A stretch of 33,786 nucleotides of DNA, taken from Defluviitaleaceae bacterium (GTDB lineage Bacteria > Bacillota_I > Bacilli_A > MOL361 > Turicibacteraceae). This document shows positions 15,128 through 25,120 of this stretch, in pieces. Location of the stretch: positions 1 through 33,786 of the forward strand of contig WRKJ01000086.1 of the NCBI GenBank assembly GCA_009778135.1, in the 5' to 3' direction. Position numbers and translations under genes: made by a program. The number at the start of each line of letters is the position of its first letter. Position 1 is the first letter of the stretch. A model generated the notes under the pieces. The model did no database searches. It saw only the letters and a program-made list of their open reading frames with translations, and was not told where the DNA came from.

Positions 15128-16501
15128 TTACATCAACTCCCTGATATCCACAAATTTCCCTGCAATAGCGGCAGCGGCAGCCATCGCCGGTGAACAAAGA
15201 TGCGTTCTGGCTTTGTTTCCTTGACGACCTTCAAAATTACGGTTACTCGTTGACGCGCAATGGACACCAGCTGGTATTTGATCCGGATTCATACCAAGAC
15301 AAGCTGAACAACCTGGTTCACGCCATTCAAAGCCTGCATCAATGAACACTTGATGCAGCCCAATGGCTTCTGCTGCATGTTTAACCGGTCGTGACCCAGG
15401 GACGACTAAACCGGTAATATGAGGTGCAATTTTTTTCCCTTTAACAAATTTAGCCGCTTCTTCTAAATCGCTTAAACGCGCATTGGTACAACTTCCAATG
15501 AAAACATAGCCCAAGTGAATGTCTTCAGGTTTACCACCTGGTTCAAGGTCCATATACGCATAGGCGCGTTCATCGTTGACAGTGTTAATTTTTGGAAATG
15601 TTTCTTCAAACGTAATGCCCATTTCAGGGTTGGTGCCCCAAGTGACCATCGGTGCCAAGTTAGAAACGTCTAATGTTAACACTTTATCATAGACAGCGTC
15701 TTCGTCTGATTTCAATGTTTCCCAGTCAGCCACTGCTGCTTCAAAGTTTGCGGGTGCGTAAGGACGTCCCTTGACATAGTCATATGTTTTTTGATCCGGA
15801 TTCATGATGCCAATCTTCGCACCAAACTCGATGGACATGTTACAAATGGTCATGCGACCGTCCATCGAAAGGCCATCAATGGCTTCACCTGTGTACTCGA
15901 CTGCATACCCTGTTCCTGCATCAACACCATACTTAGCAATCAATGCTAAAATTAAATCTTTTGCATAAATGCCTTTTGCTGGCGTTCCGATAAACGCGAC
16001 TTTCATGCGCTTCGGTTTGTTTTGCCAAAGGGTTTGGGTCGCTAATACATGCTCCACTTCACTGGTGCCAATCCCGAAAGCGATGGCACCAAATGCCCCA
16101 TTCGTTGCCGTGTGAGAATCGCCGCAAACAATGGTTTTCCCCGGTTGCGTCCGTCCCGTTTCCGGTGCCACCATGTGAACAATTCCTTGTCCATCCGACC
16201 CATTTAACATCGCTTCGATGCCAAAATCTGTCACATTTTTCGTAAACGTCTCAATTTGTCTCCGAGAAATTTCATCTTTAATATTAAAAATATCCTGCGT
16301 CGGCGAATTATGATCCACCGTCCCAAACGTTAAATCCGGACGACGAACACCACGACCTGCTTGCCTTAAACCTGAAAAAGCTTGAGGTGACGTCACTTCA
16401 TGAATCACATGCAAATCAATATATAACAGTTGTGCTTCGCCATCTTGACCTGTAATCACATGACGCGCCCAAACCTTATCAAAAATTGTCTTCCCTGCCA
16501 T
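15128..16501 (-). CDS. leuC: 3-isopropylmalate dehydratase large subunit
   Basis: LeuC (457 residues from the ATG at 16501, which has AGGTG nine bases upstream; the longer GTG frame overlaps that site) is an aconitase-family protein. The [4Fe-4S] ligands are visible: [13 protein letters not shown] (one Cys) and [13 protein letters not shown] (two Cys). [24 protein letters not shown] and LVVPGSRPV are further family motifs. It works as a heterodimer with LeuD encoded directly after. It lies between leuB and leuD in the usual order. Confidence 0.97.
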   Translation of the reverse strand: MAGKTIFDKVWARHVITGQDGEAQLLYIDLHVIHEVTSPQAFSGLRQAGRGVRRPDLTFGTVDHNSPTQDIFNIKDEISRRQIETFTKNVTDFGIEAMLNGSDGQGIVHMVAPETGRTQPGKTIVCGDSHTATNGAFGAIAFGIGTSEVEHVLATQTLWQNKPKRMKVAFIGTPAKGIYAKDLILALIAKYGVDAGTGYAVEYTGEAIDGLSMDGRMTICNMSIEFGAKIGIMNPDQKTYDYVKGRPYAPANFEAAVADWETLKSDEDAVYDKVLTLDVSNLAPMVTWGTNPEMGITFEETFPKINTVNDERAYAYMDLEPGGKPEDIHLGYVFIGSCTNARLSDLEEAAKFVKGKKIAPHITGLVVPGSRPVKHAAEAIGLHQVFIDAGFEWREPGCSACLGMNPDQIPAGVHCASTSNRNFEGRQGNKARTHLCSPAMAAAAAIAGKFVDIRELM

Positions 16502-16533
16502 TAAACGTTTCACCTCTTTTTATTCCTCTTTTT

Positions 16534-17562
16534 CTACAGCCTCGCAATGATTGCATCACGCATCTCGGCGGTTGTTGCAGTGCCGCCTAAGTCTTTCGTT
16601 CGAATGCCTGCTTCAAGGGTTTGCTTCACGGCTTGTTCAATGTTGATAGCGGCTTCTTTTTGACCAAAAGAAGTCTCTAGCATCATGGCAACAGATAAAA
16701 TCATGCCAATGGGGTTGGCAATCCCTAAACCAGCAATATCAGGGGCTGAACCGTGAATCGGTTCATAAAATGCCACCTCACTGCCCGTAGAGCTAGAAGC
16801 CATGACACCTAATGTGCCTGCAATCGCAGCAGCTTCATCTGTTAAAATGTCGCCAAATAAATTTTCCGTTAAAATGACGTCAAATTGACTTGGATTAGTA
16901 ATGAGTAACATGGCAGCTGAGTCTACCAATTGATGTGCCAATGTGACATCTGGATAATCAGCTGCAACTTCCGTGACCACTTGACGCCATAGCTTACTGG
17001 TTGCCAATACATTTTGCTTATCGATAGATGTCACATGTTTGCGCCGCGTTCTCGCCAAATCAAAGGCAACCCTTGCAACACGTTCAATCTCGCTTCGCAG
17101 ATAGGTGCAAACATCCTGCGCCTCATGTTGACTTAGCGTATGTTCTCCGAAATAAATACCACCTGTTAATTCACGAACGACCACAAAATCCACACCTGCG
17201 ACCTGTTTGACGGGGGAAATGTCTGCTAAACTGTCGTAAATTTTTAACGGTCTGATGTTGGCAAATAAGCCTAACGCTTTTCGAATGGCAAGCAACCCTT
17301 GCTCAGGGCGAATCGCTGCTTGATCAAATTTGGGATGACCAATGCTGCCATGTAAAATCGCATCGGCATTTTGAGCCGCTGTTAATGTGTCTTCTGGTAG
17401 TGGTGTGCCAAATTGATCAATGGCAGCACCGCCAAATGCGCAAGGGATGATGTCGTAATGAAAATCAACTTGCGCAGCGACTTTTTCTAAAACAGCGAGT
17501 CCTGCTTCCATGATTTCAGGTCCAATGCCATCTCCTGCTAATGTTACAATTTTATAGGTCAT
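16534..17562 (-). CDS. leuB: 3-isopropylmalate dehydrogenase
   Basis: LeuB (342 residues) oxidises and decarboxylates 3-isopropylmalate using NAD+. Motifs are LAGDGIGPEIM at the start, the substrate loop RELTGGIYFGEH, the metal-binding ENLFGDILTDEAA segment and the NAD-binding GSAPDIAGLGIANPIGMILS. The gene overlaps the end of leuA by 11 bases and has GAGGG upstream. The protein is a little shorter than the roughly 350-365 residues usual in Bacillus. Confidence 0.96.
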   Translation of the reverse strand: MTYKIVTLAGDGIGPEIMEAGLAVLEKVAAQVDFHYDIIPCAFGGAAIDQFGTPLPEDTLTAAQNADAILHGSIGHPKFDQAAIRPEQGLLAIRKALGLFANIRPLKIYDSLADISPVKQVAGVDFVVVRELTGGIYFGEHTLSQHEAQDVCTYLRSEIERVARVAFDLARTRRKHVTSIDKQNVLATSKLWRQVVTEVAADYPDVTLAHQLVDSAAMLLITNPSQFDVILTENLFGDILTDEAAAIAGTLGVMASSSTGSEVAFYEPIHGSAPDIAGLGIANPIGMILSVAMMLETSFGQKEAAINIEQAVKQTLEAGIRTKDLGGTATTAEMRDAIIARL

Positions 17563-19087
17563 GTTGATCCCTCTTTTGCTTGTCTTCTTTTAGGATGCGA
17601 AGGTGGGCATTCATATAGGCAGACGCACTGGCTATCAAAACGTCGTAATCACTGCCTTTACCAGAAAAAATAGTACCCGTCGCTTGGTTTTTAACGGTTA
17701 CCCGTGCTTGAGCTTGGGCATCTACACGACCTGTCACCGATTCCACATGATATGAACCCAGTTCAACTTGCGTCTCAAAAGCCAAGTCAATGGCTTTAAA
17801 CATGGCATCAACGGAACCTTTTCCAATGGCTTCTTTTGTAAAGAAGTCGTCGTCGGTTTTGAACGTTAAAATGGCACGTCGACCTGCTTTTATGTTATCA
17901 AATTGGACATTGTCCAGTTTGAAGCCAGCGCCATTTTTAATGCTTCTTCCCGCTACCAAGGCACGAATGTCATTGTCGGTTACCAATTGACGTTTGTCAG
18001 CCAGTATTTTAAACCGCTCAAACAGCTCATCCATTTCTCCTTCTTCATAGGAAATGCCCAACTCTTTTAGTTTTTCCGTTAACGCATGGCGACCTGACAA
18101 TTTGCCAAGCGGTAATTTCGTACCCGTTGCACCGACCAATTCAGGTGAAATGATTTCGTAAGTTTCTGGATTTTTCAAGACGCCATCTTGGTGAATGCCT
18201 GATTCATGAGCAAACGCATTAAGTCCCACCACGGCTTTATTAGGTGGCACCGATACACCCGCAAGACGTGAAACCAATTGAGACGTGTTGATCGTTTCCG
18301 AAAAGATAATGGGGATGTCCACGCCGTAAAAGTCTTTACGAATGTGAAGCGCCGTGGCAACTTCTTCCAAAGCCGCATTTCCCGCACGCTCACCCAGACC
18401 ATTAATGGTGCCTTCGACACGGCCAGCACCTGCTTTAATCGCAGCCAACGAATTGGCAACTGCCATGCCTAAATCATCATGACAATGTGGTGAAAAAATC
18501 ACCTCATGTTCAGATGTCACATTGGCAATTAAGTATTCAAAAATGTCGCCAAATTCTCGTGGCGTTGTGTAACCCACTGTGTCTGGAATGTTAATGTAAC
18601 TGGCACCTGCATCCACAGCTGTTTGAACGGCTTGTAATAAGAAATCACGGTCTGACCGCGTCGCATCTTCAGGCGAAAATTCAACACATTTAACTTTCTC
18701 GCAGGCATAACGCACATGTTCATCGATGGTCGCCAATACGTCTTCTTTCGTCATTTTTAGTTTGTGTTTGAGGTGAATGTCACTGGTTGCAATGAAAACA
18801 TGTAACTGCGGATGCTTCGCACTTGAAATAGCTTCAACCGCTTTATCAATGTCTGCTTTCCGACAACGCGCCAATGCTGTTACTGCTGTTGTGGTCATCG
18901 CTTCTGAAATGGCTTTAACCGCTTCAAATGAGTCTGGACTAGCAGCAGGAAATCCAGCTTCAATGACCGTGATGCCCCATTTTTCCAGTTGCTTCGCAAT
19001 CATTACTTTTTCTTTGATCGAAAAGTTAATGCCTGCTTGCTGTTCACCATCTCTTAATATCGTATCAAAAAATTCAATTTTCTTCAT
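17552..19087 (-). CDS. leuA: 2-isopropylmalate synthase
   Basis: LeuA (511 residues) condenses acetyl-CoA and 2-oxoisovalerate, the committed step to leucine. The TIM-barrel start FFDTILRDGEQQAGINFS carries the metal Asp, SPHCHDDLGMAVANS the metal His pair, and NGLGERAGNAALEE the flexible catalytic loop. Residues about 385-500 form the LeuA dimer/allosteric domain (GRRAILTFKTDDDFFTKEAI, then VTGRVDAQAQARVTV) that normally mediates leucine feedback. AGGAGTG precedes the ATG. Confidence 0.97.
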   Translation of the reverse strand: MKKIEFFDTILRDGEQQAGINFSIKEKVMIAKQLEKWGITVIEAGFPAASPDSFEAVKAISEAMTTTAVTALARCRKADIDKAVEAISSAKHPQLHVFIATSDIHLKHKLKMTKEDVLATIDEHVRYACEKVKCVEFSPEDATRSDRDFLLQAVQTAVDAGASYINIPDTVGYTTPREFGDIFEYLIANVTSEHEVIFSPHCHDDLGMAVANSLAAIKAGAGRVEGTINGLGERAGNAALEEVATALHIRKDFYGVDIPIIFSETINTSQLVSRLAGVSVPPNKAVVGLNAFAHESGIHQDGVLKNPETYEIISPELVGATGTKLPLGKLSGRHALTEKLKELGISYEEGEMDELFERFKILADKRQLVTDNDIRALVAGRSIKNGAGFKLDNVQFDNIKAGRRAILTFKTDDDFFTKEAIGKGSVDAMFKAIDLAFETQVELGSYHVESVTGRVDAQAQARVTVKNQATGTIFSGKGSDYDVLIASASAYMNAHLRILKEDKQKRDQHDL

Positions 19088-19108
19088 GGTTTTTACACTC
19101 CTGATCCC

Positions 19109-20320
19109 TCATAACGACGAACTGGTTGGGTTAAAGCCTGCCGCTCTTAACGTTTCTTCCACCGCTTCAATTTGACTGAATCCACGGGTTTCAATGCCGA
19201 CTTTTAAGACACAACTGGTAACAGATGTATTGGGATCTGAATCTGTATAGTCCACACGAATCACATTGGCCCCACATTGTTCAATGGCACGACTCACACC
19301 AACCAGTTGTCCAGGCTTATCTTCTAACGCAATTTCTAATGTATGTTGCCGACCACTCGTGATGAGACCACGGGTGATGACACGAGATAAAATGTTGACA
19401 TCAATGTTCCCACCTGAAACGATGGCGACGACCCGCTTGCCCGCGACAGGCAGTTTGTTAAAAAGCAACGCTGCGACTGCTGTTGCCCCAGCGCCTTCTG
19501 CAACTAATTTTTGTTTTTCCATTAACGTCAAAATTGCGGTTGCAATTTCATCTTCCGTGACTGTTACGATAGCGTCTACATGCTGTTTAACCAAAGCAAG
19601 TGTTTGAACACCTGGTGTTTTCACCGCAATGCCATCTGCAAATGTGGCAACTGTGTGAATGCGCATCGGATGACCCATCGCAACACTGTTGGCCATGCTC
19701 GCTGCATTTTCTGCTTGAACACCGTAAACTTTAATGGTTGGATAAAGGGTTTTAATCGTATATGCCATGCCACCAATCAACCCGCCACCACCAATCGGGA
19801 TGACAACGGCTTCTACACCTTCGAGTTGTTCAAAGATTTCCAATGCAATGGTGCCTTGTCCAGCCATCACATCGACATCATCAAAAGGATGAACGAAAGT
19901 CGCTTTGCTTGCTTGTTGTAAGTGACGTGCATGTTCATAAGCGTCGTCATACGTGCCGTTTACCAGTTCAACTACTGCACCGAGTGCTTTTGTTGCTTCG
20001 ACTTTACTGATCGGTGCACCATCTGGCATGCAAATGGTACAGGTTAAGCCCGCTTTTGAGGCAGCAAGTGCTACCCCTTGCGCATGATTACCCGCACTAC
20101 AAGCGATGATCCCTGCTTTTTTTTCTTCATCACTTAATTGACTGATTTTATAAGTGGCACCTCGCAGTTTAAAGCTACCTGTTGCTTGTAAATTTTCCGT
20201 TTTTAAATAAACCTGTGCTTGGCATTCGAGTTGATAAGCGTCAATTAAATCTGTTTTTCTCGCAACATCTGCAAGGACTGTCTGGGCATGTCTCACTTTT
20301 TCAAGGGTTAGTTTTTCCAT
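19109..20320 (-). CDS. ilvA: Threonine deaminase with C-terminal ACT domain
   Basis: IlvA (403 residues) makes 2-oxobutyrate from threonine for isoleucine synthesis. It has the PLP-binding GSFKLRGATYK (Lys), the substrate loop SAGNHAQGVA, and the phosphate-binding IPIGGGGLIGG. Residues about 325-400 form a single ACT-type domain (LEIALEDKPGQLVGVSRAI), the shorter regulatory version rather than the double ACT-like domain of E. coli IlvA. Feedback by isoleucine or valine is likely through this domain. It lies between ilvD (16-base gap) and leuA (21-base gap). Confidence 0.95.
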   Translation of the reverse strand: MEKLTLEKVRHAQTVLADVARKTDLIDAYQLECQAQVYLKTENLQATGSFKLRGATYKISQLSDEEKKAGIIACSAGNHAQGVALAASKAGLTCTICMPDGAPISKVEATKALGAVVELVNGTYDDAYEHARHLQQASKATFVHPFDDVDVMAGQGTIALEIFEQLEGVEAVVIPIGGGGLIGGMAYTIKTLYPTIKVYGVQAENAASMANSVAMGHPMRIHTVATFADGIAVKTPGVQTLALVKQHVDAIVTVTEDEIATAILTLMEKQKLVAEGAGATAVAALLFNKLPVAGKRVVAIVSGGNIDVNILSRVITRGLITSGRQHTLEIALEDKPGQLVGVSRAIEQCGANVIRVDYTDSDPNTSVTSCVLKVGIETRGFSQIEAVEETLRAAGFNPTSSSL

Positions 20321-20336
20321 TACGACTCACTTCTTC

Positions 20337-22031
20337 CTACGGGAGTACCGCACCTTTATCTGCACTTGAAACCATGGTCACATAACGTTTTAAGAAGCCA
20401 TGGTTAATTTTCGGTTCAGGTTTCACCCATGCGGCACGACGCTTGGCAAATTCTTCGTCTGAGATTTTCAAATCAAGGCGACAGTTGCGAATATCAATTT
20501 CAATCGTATCGCCATCTTCAATTAACGCAATTGGACCCCCTTCCATCGCTTCAGGACTCACATGACCGATGGCAGCACCACGGGTTGCACCTGAGAAACG
20601 ACCGTCCGTAATCAGTGCCACTGAATCACCCAATCCCATCCCCATTAACGTTGCGGTCGGTTGTAACATTTCACGCATCCCAGGGCCACCTTTTGGTCCT
20701 TCATAGCGCACCACAACCACATCACCAGCTTTAATTTCACCACCTAAAATGGCTTCCGAAGCGGCTTCTTCTGAATTAAAACAACGCGCCGGTCCCGCAT
20801 GTTTTAACATGCCTTCACTGATGGCTGATTGCTTAACGACAGAGCCATCTGGTGCTAAATTGCCACGTAAGACGGCAATGCCACCATATTCGGTATAAGG
20901 CTTCTCAATCGGGCGAATCACATTGCGCTTTTTATTCACGACCCCTTTTAAGTTTTCACCTAATGTTTTTCCAGTGACCGTCATTTCATCTAAATGCAAT
21001 AAATCTTTTTTCGCCAGTTCACTCATGACTGCATAAATCCCACCCGCTTCGTCTAAATGCTCAACGTAGTGATGACCGGCTGGTGCTAAACGACACAGGT
21101 TCGGCGTGCGCTCACTAATCGGATGCGCATCTCCTAAAAATAAAGGAACGCCTGCTTCTTTGGCAATCGCTGGAATGTGAAGCAATGTATTGGTTGAACA
21201 ACCCAAAGCCATGTCAACTGTTAACGCATTTTCAAACGCTTTTGGTGTCATAATGTCACGTGGTTTAATGTCTTTTTTAACCAGTTCCATCACCTGCTTA
21301 CCGGCTTCTTTGGCAAGGCGTAATCTCGCACTGTAAGGGGCTGGAATCGTTCCGTTTCCAGAAAGTCCCATGCCAATGGCTTCTGTTAAACAGTTCATGG
21401 AATTCGCTGTAAACATCCCTGAACATGAGCCACATGATGGACATGCATCTTTTTCATTTTGTGCCAATTCTTCATCCGTCATGTTCCCTGCTGCATGAAC
21501 ACCGACATCTTCAAACATATCACTTAAACTGGCCAACCCTTTACTTGTTTTCCCAGCAAGCATTGGACCTCCTGAACAAAAAATGGTCGGTACATTAATC
21601 CGTGCAGCTGCCATTAACAGTCCAGGTACATTTTTATCACAGTTACAAATCATGACCAATCCATCAAACTGATGCGCCATGGCAACAGCTTCTGTTGAAT
21701 CACAAATCAAATCGCGTGTCACAAGCGAATAATGCATCCCGATATGTCCCATGGCGATCCCATCACACATCGCAATCGCTGGAAACATCATGGGCACCCC
21801 ACCAGCAGCCCAAACCCCTTTTTTAACCGCTTCAGCCACCGCGTTCAAATTCATATGACCCGGTACAATCTCATTGTGAGAATTCACAATCCCGATGATC
21901 GGTTTATCAAAATCATCCTCCGTTAACCCTAATGCATACAACAAAGAACGATGGGGTGCCCGCTCGGCGCCTTTTTTCATCTTATCCGAACCCATTGAAA
22001 CCAACTTACTCATATCTACACCACAGCTCAT
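20337..22031 (-). CDS. ilvD: Dihydroxy-acid dehydratase
   Basis: IlvD (564 residues) dehydrates dihydroxy-isovalerate and -methylvalerate to the 2-oxo acids. Iron-sulphur ligands are seen in [15 protein letters not shown] and [36 protein letters not shown] is the signature of the C-terminal part. GGAGG lies about nine bases before the ATG at 22031. The N-terminus is about ten residues longer than typical ([20 protein letters not shown]), so an internal ATG is possible, but only the first has this site. Confidence 0.97.
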   Translation of the reverse strand: MSCGVDMSKLVSMGSDKMKKGAERAPHRSLLYALGLTEDDFDKPIIGIVNSHNEIVPGHMNLNAVAEAVKKGVWAAGGVPMMFPAIAMCDGIAMGHIGMHYSLVTRDLICDSTEAVAMAHQFDGLVMICNCDKNVPGLLMAAARINVPTIFCSGGPMLAGKTSKGLASLSDMFEDVGVHAAGNMTDEELAQNEKDACPSCGSCSGMFTANSMNCLTEAIGMGLSGNGTIPAPYSARLRLAKEAGKQVMELVKKDIKPRDIMTPKAFENALTVDMALGCSTNTLLHIPAIAKEAGVPLFLGDAHPISERTPNLCRLAPAGHHYVEHLDEAGGIYAVMSELAKKDLLHLDEMTVTGKTLGENLKGVVNKKRNVIRPIEKPYTEYGGIAVLRGNLAPDGSVVKQSAISEGMLKHAGPARCFNSEEAASEAILGGEIKAGDVVVVRYEGPKGGPGMREMLQPTATLMGMGLGDSVALITDGRFSGATRGAAIGHVSPEAMEGGPIALIEDGDTIEIDIRNCRLDLKISDEEFAKRRAAWVKPEPKINHGFLKRYVTMVSSADKGAVLP

Positions 22032-22067
22032 TTAAACCTACCTCCTTAACTTTTTTCTCAGCCACTT

Positions 22068-23078
22068 TTAAACCAAATCAATGTCATTTCTGCCCCACAC
22101 CATTTTTTCACGTAATTCTTTTCCAGTTGTTTCCATTGGATGTTGCTGAATTTCTTCTCGTTTTTTCGTAAATAATGGACGTCCCGCTTCATGTTCTGCG
22201 ACCCAGTTTTTCGCAAACGTGCCATCTTGAATGTCTTTTAACACACCACGCATGTTTTCTTTCGCTTGCTCAAGTGGCACAACGCGTGGACCTGAGACAT
22301 ATTGACCGTATTCAGCAGTGTCGGAAATAGAGAAGTCCATGCCAGAAACACCAAATTTATTCACCAAGTCGATGATTAATTTTAACTCGTGGACACATTC
22401 AAAGTAAGCCGCTTCTTTTGAATAGCCAGCTTCTGTTAACACTTCAAAACCTGCGCGCATTAAGTCGACAACACCCCCACATAAAACAGTTTGCTCTCCG
22501 AACAAGTCCGTCTCTGTTTCTTCTGTAAACGTGGTTTCTAAAATCCCTGCACGTGCACCACCGATGCCTGCTAGATACGCCAGTGCTGTTTCTTTTGCAC
22601 GACCGGTTGCGTCAACTTCAATGGCAATGAGAGAGGGGACACCGAAGCCTTCTACATATTGACTACGCACTGTATGTCCAGGTCCTTTTGGTGCTGCTAA
22701 GAACACATCGACGCCTGCTGGTGGTTTAATATAACCGTAGCGAATGTTAAATCCATGTGCGAAGGCCAAGGCTGCACCAGGTTTAAGGTTCGGTGCAATT
22801 TCTTTTTCATAAACAGCTGCTTGTAATTCATCAGGAATTAAAATCATCACGACATCGCCTTTTTTAGCAGCTTCAGCAACACTTAACACGTCAAAGCCGT
22901 CGGCTTTTGCGACTTCCCAAGACTTTCCTTCTGGACGCAATCCGATCACGACATGAACACCACTGTCTTTTAAATTTTTCGCATGGGCATGTCCTTGAGA
23001 ACCGTAGCCAATAATCGTCACAACTTTCCCTTCTAAATTTTTCAAATCACAGTCTGCTGCATAATACATTGTTGCCAT
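22068..23078 (-). CDS. ilvC: Ketol-acid reductoisomerase (class I)
   Basis: IlvC (336 residues) isomerises and reduces acetolactate and acetohydroxybutyrate. The Rossmann start [20 protein letters not shown] and the cofactor loop [17 protein letters not shown] suggest NADPH use. The catalytic domain has the metal/substrate motifs [15 protein letters not shown] and [14 protein letters not shown]. The short (class I) length agrees with a Gram-positive enzyme. AAGGTAGG lies before the ATG. It is separated from ilvB by a 202-base repeat element instead of the small-subunit gene expected there. Confidence 0.97.
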   Translation of the reverse strand: MATMYYAADCDLKNLEGKVVTIIGYGSQGHAHAKNLKDSGVHVVIGLRPEGKSWEVAKADGFDVLSVAEAAKKGDVVMILIPDELQAAVYEKEIAPNLKPGAALAFAHGFNIRYGYIKPPAGVDVFLAAPKGPGHTVRSQYVEGFGVPSLIAIEVDATGRAKETALAYLAGIGGARAGILETTFTEETETDLFGEQTVLCGGVVDLMRAGFEVLTEAGYSKEAAYFECVHELKLIIDLVNKFGVSGMDFSISDTAEYGQYVSGPRVVPLEQAKENMRGVLKDIQDGTFAKNWVAEHEAGRPLFTKKREEIQQHPMETTGKELREKMVWGRNDIDLV

Positions 23079-23113
23079 TATTCATTACCTACCTTATTAT
23101 TTTATTTTACTTT

Positions 23114-23163
23114 TTTTATTCGTGATACTTGTCGGCGCTTAATATTCGGCTTCACTTTTCTTA
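23114..23163. repeat. 50-bp direct repeat, ilvC-proximal copy
   Basis: This 50-base sequence occurs again, unchanged, 120 bases further on at 23234-23283. It contains GGCGC at 23134-23138 and CGTGATA at 23121-23127, which can pair with the inverted segment at 23185-23210. It lies between ilvB and ilvC. Confidence 0.95.
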
Positions 23164-23184
23164 CTTGGCTAGTTGCGCCTCATA

Positions 23185-23258
23185 GCGCCTCGAGGTTATC
23201 ACGCCTAAAAGTCACGTTTGTTTCCAAACGACCTTTTATTCGTGATACTTGTCGGCGC
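23185..23258 (-). promoter_or_regulatory. Intercistronic hairpin element between ilvB and ilvC with two alternative pairings
   Basis: The central segment (GCGCC at 23185-23189, TATCACG at 23197-23203, TAAAA at 23206-23210) is an imperfect inverted copy of part of the 50-bp repeats. It can pair with GGCGC/CGTGATA/TTTTA of the ilvB-proximal repeat (23234-23258), enclosing a small CGTTTG-GAAA-CAAACG tetraloop hairpin (23215-23230), or with the same bases of the ilvC-proximal repeat. The two folds exclude each other. No U-run follows either, so it is not a standard terminator. Possible roles are RNA processing, stability or differential expression. Confidence 0.65.
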
Positions 23259-23283
23259 TTAATATTCGGCTTCACTTTTCTTA
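23234..23283. repeat. 50-bp direct repeat, ilvB-proximal copy
   Basis: Identical to 23114-23163 over 50 bases. Its edge includes the TAA stop of ilvB (23281-23283), so the duplication reaches exactly into the end of that gene. Confidence 0.95.
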
Positions 23284-25026
23284 TTTCAGTGTGAAGTCTG
23301 TAATATGTGCGCCGGATTTAACCATCGGTTTTACAAATTCATCTTGATGAATGGCTAAGTCGATGACATAACCAATCCCTTGACGAATGGATGCTTTCGC
23401 CTCTTCTAAAGCTGCAACCAGTTCTTCATTACTTGTCACGCGACGTCCTTTTAAGTGATACGCTTCGGCTAATTTTTCAAAATCAGGCATGACCTCCATG
23501 GTCGACTCACTGAAGTTTTTATTATAAATCAAATTTTGCCATTGACGAACCATACCAAGGGTCTGATTGTTGAAAATAATGGTAATAATTGGAATTTTGT
23601 ACTTCGCACATGTGATCAGTTCATTGGCATTCATTAAGAAACTGCCATCACCTGTCACATGCACAACCGTCTCATCAGGAAACGCCACTTTGACACCGAT
23701 GGCTGCACCAAGGCCAAATCCCATCGCACCAAACCCAAGTGAACTAATCAGTTGACCTGAATATTTAAAGTTCAAGTGCTTAATGGTCCACATTTGATGC
23801 TGACCCACATCTGTTGTAATTCGAATGTCATCACCAAGCACCTTAACCATTGAACGCAAAGCATCTTTTGGCGTTACCGTTCCTGGATATGCGTCATAGC
23901 TGACACCTCTTCTAATGGAGAAGACTTCTTCTTTCCATTCTGAATAGTCTTCGTAAGCCAGCTCTTGATTCAATGTCTGTAACACTTCTTTTGCATCGCC
24001 TAAAATGTGGTGATGAGAGCGAATGTTTTTATTGATTTCATTTTTATCAATGTCGATGTGAATCAGCTGGGCATGTCTGGCAAAGGTATTAAAATCCAAG
24101 CCGACGCGGTCTGAGAAGCGACAACCAACTGCGATGACCAAATCACATTTATCAATGGCTAGATTTGACGTATGAGAGCCGTGCATCCCAATCATCCCTG
24201 TTGCCAGTTCATGTTTCCCGGGAAATCCACCCGCGCCCCTTGTCGTAATTGCAACGGGCGCATCAAGCTTGGTGGCAAATTCGAAAAATGCTTGATGGGC
24301 TTTTGCTAAAACAACGCCACCGCCACAAATGACCATTGGTTTCTTAGCTTTGCCAATCATCTCATGAAAAATACGAATGTCTCTCGGATTAGCTTGAGGT
24401 GTCGTCAAATTGCGCGGCCCTCTTTTTAAATGATTGGCATATCGAACATGGGTTGTATGTGCTTCTTTTGCGAGCGGTGTGTAAGGCGCTAATTCCATCG
24501 TCGCATCTTTAATAATGTCGATGAGGACTGGACCCGGTCTACCTGAGCCTGCAACAGCAAATGCTTCTCGCACAATGTTAGGAATGTCACTGGCATAGCC
24601 AATTTGATAGTTCGCTTTTGTAATCGGCTTCGTCACGCCGCAAATGTCCACTTCTTGAAACCCATCTCGCCCCAGTTGGGCATGGGTCACATTACAAGTG
24701 ATGAAGACCACTGGCGATGAATCAAAGTAAGCTGTGGCAATACCAGTCGTTAAATTGGTACAGCCAGGGCCTGATGTGGCAAAACAAACCCCTGTCTTTC
24801 CTGTTGATCTGGCATAGCCATCGGCTGCATGACTCGCACCTTGTTCATGTGCCGTTAACACATGCTTCATTTTGTCTTGATAACCGACCAGTTCATCATA
24901 AACATTCAAAATGGTGCCGCCAGGATAGCCAAAAATGGTGTCTACACCTTGTTCGACTAAGCAATCAAGTAATGTTTTGGCGCCACTTTGTATGATCTCA
25001 GTTGCGTTTGTATCTGCTTTTTCCAT
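23281..25026 (-). CDS. ilvB: Acetolactate synthase large (catalytic) subunit
   Basis: IlvB (581 residues) is the thiamine diphosphate and FAD enzyme that makes acetolactate and acetohydroxybutyrate. Visible are FGYPGGTILNVYDEL, the catalytic Glu in LTAHEQGASHAADGYARSTG (about residue 61), the FAD-domain motif AVGCRFSDRVG, and the ThDP/Mg motif GDGSFLMNANELITCAKYKI with NNQTLGMVRQWQ. The ATG at 25026 is used because TGGAGG lies six bases upstream; the longer frame runs back toward the attenuator. The regulatory small subunit (IlvN/IlvH) is not encoded nearby. It is the first gene of the ilv-leu operon and lies 57 bases behind the attenuator terminator. Confidence 0.96.
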   Translation of the reverse strand: MEKADTNATEIIQSGAKTLLDCLVEQGVDTIFGYPGGTILNVYDELVGYQDKMKHVLTAHEQGASHAADGYARSTGKTGVCFATSGPGCTNLTTGIATAYFDSSPVVFITCNVTHAQLGRDGFQEVDICGVTKPITKANYQIGYASDIPNIVREAFAVAGSGRPGPVLIDIIKDATMELAPYTPLAKEAHTTHVRYANHLKRGPRNLTTPQANPRDIRIFHEMIGKAKKPMVICGGGVVLAKAHQAFFEFATKLDAPVAITTRGAGGFPGKHELATGMIGMHGSHTSNLAIDKCDLVIAVGCRFSDRVGLDFNTFARHAQLIHIDIDKNEINKNIRSHHHILGDAKEVLQTLNQELAYEDYSEWKEEVFSIRRGVSYDAYPGTVTPKDALRSMVKVLGDDIRITTDVGQHQMWTIKHLNFKYSGQLISSLGFGAMGFGLGAAIGVKVAFPDETVVHVTGDGSFLMNANELITCAKYKIPIITIIFNNQTLGMVRQWQNLIYNKNFSESTMEVMPDFEKLAEAYHLKGRRVTSNEELVAALEEAKASIRQGIGYVIDLAIHQDEFVKPMVKSGAHITDFTLK

Positions 25027-25082
25027 TACATTCCTCCAAGTGAAGTGTCCTGTCATACTCAAATATTCTAAACACTGCTAAC

Positions 25083-25120
25083 AAAAAAAGCCAAGCAAAC
25101 CGTTTCGGTTCACCTGGCTC
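25083..25120 (-). terminator. Attenuator terminator of the ilv-leu operon
   Basis: On the minus strand AGCCA...AACCG (25119-25106 region) pairs with CGGTT...TGGCT (25102-25089), followed by seven Ts (25089-25083). It lies 57 bases before ilvB and overlaps the stop of the leader ORF, the position of a classical attenuator. Confidence 0.85.

Noticed and set aside
18777-19175. 132-codon plus-strand ORF opposite leuA/ilvA, and similar plus-strand ORFs (e.g. 19266-19607, 19580-19921, 29962-30282)
   Set aside because: They lie antisense to strongly conserved enzyme genes, have no ribosome binding sites and read like the reverse frame of those genes.
23114-23283. CRISPR array
   Set aside because: Only two repeats of 50 bases with one 70-base interval that is itself a partly inverted copy; no cas genes.
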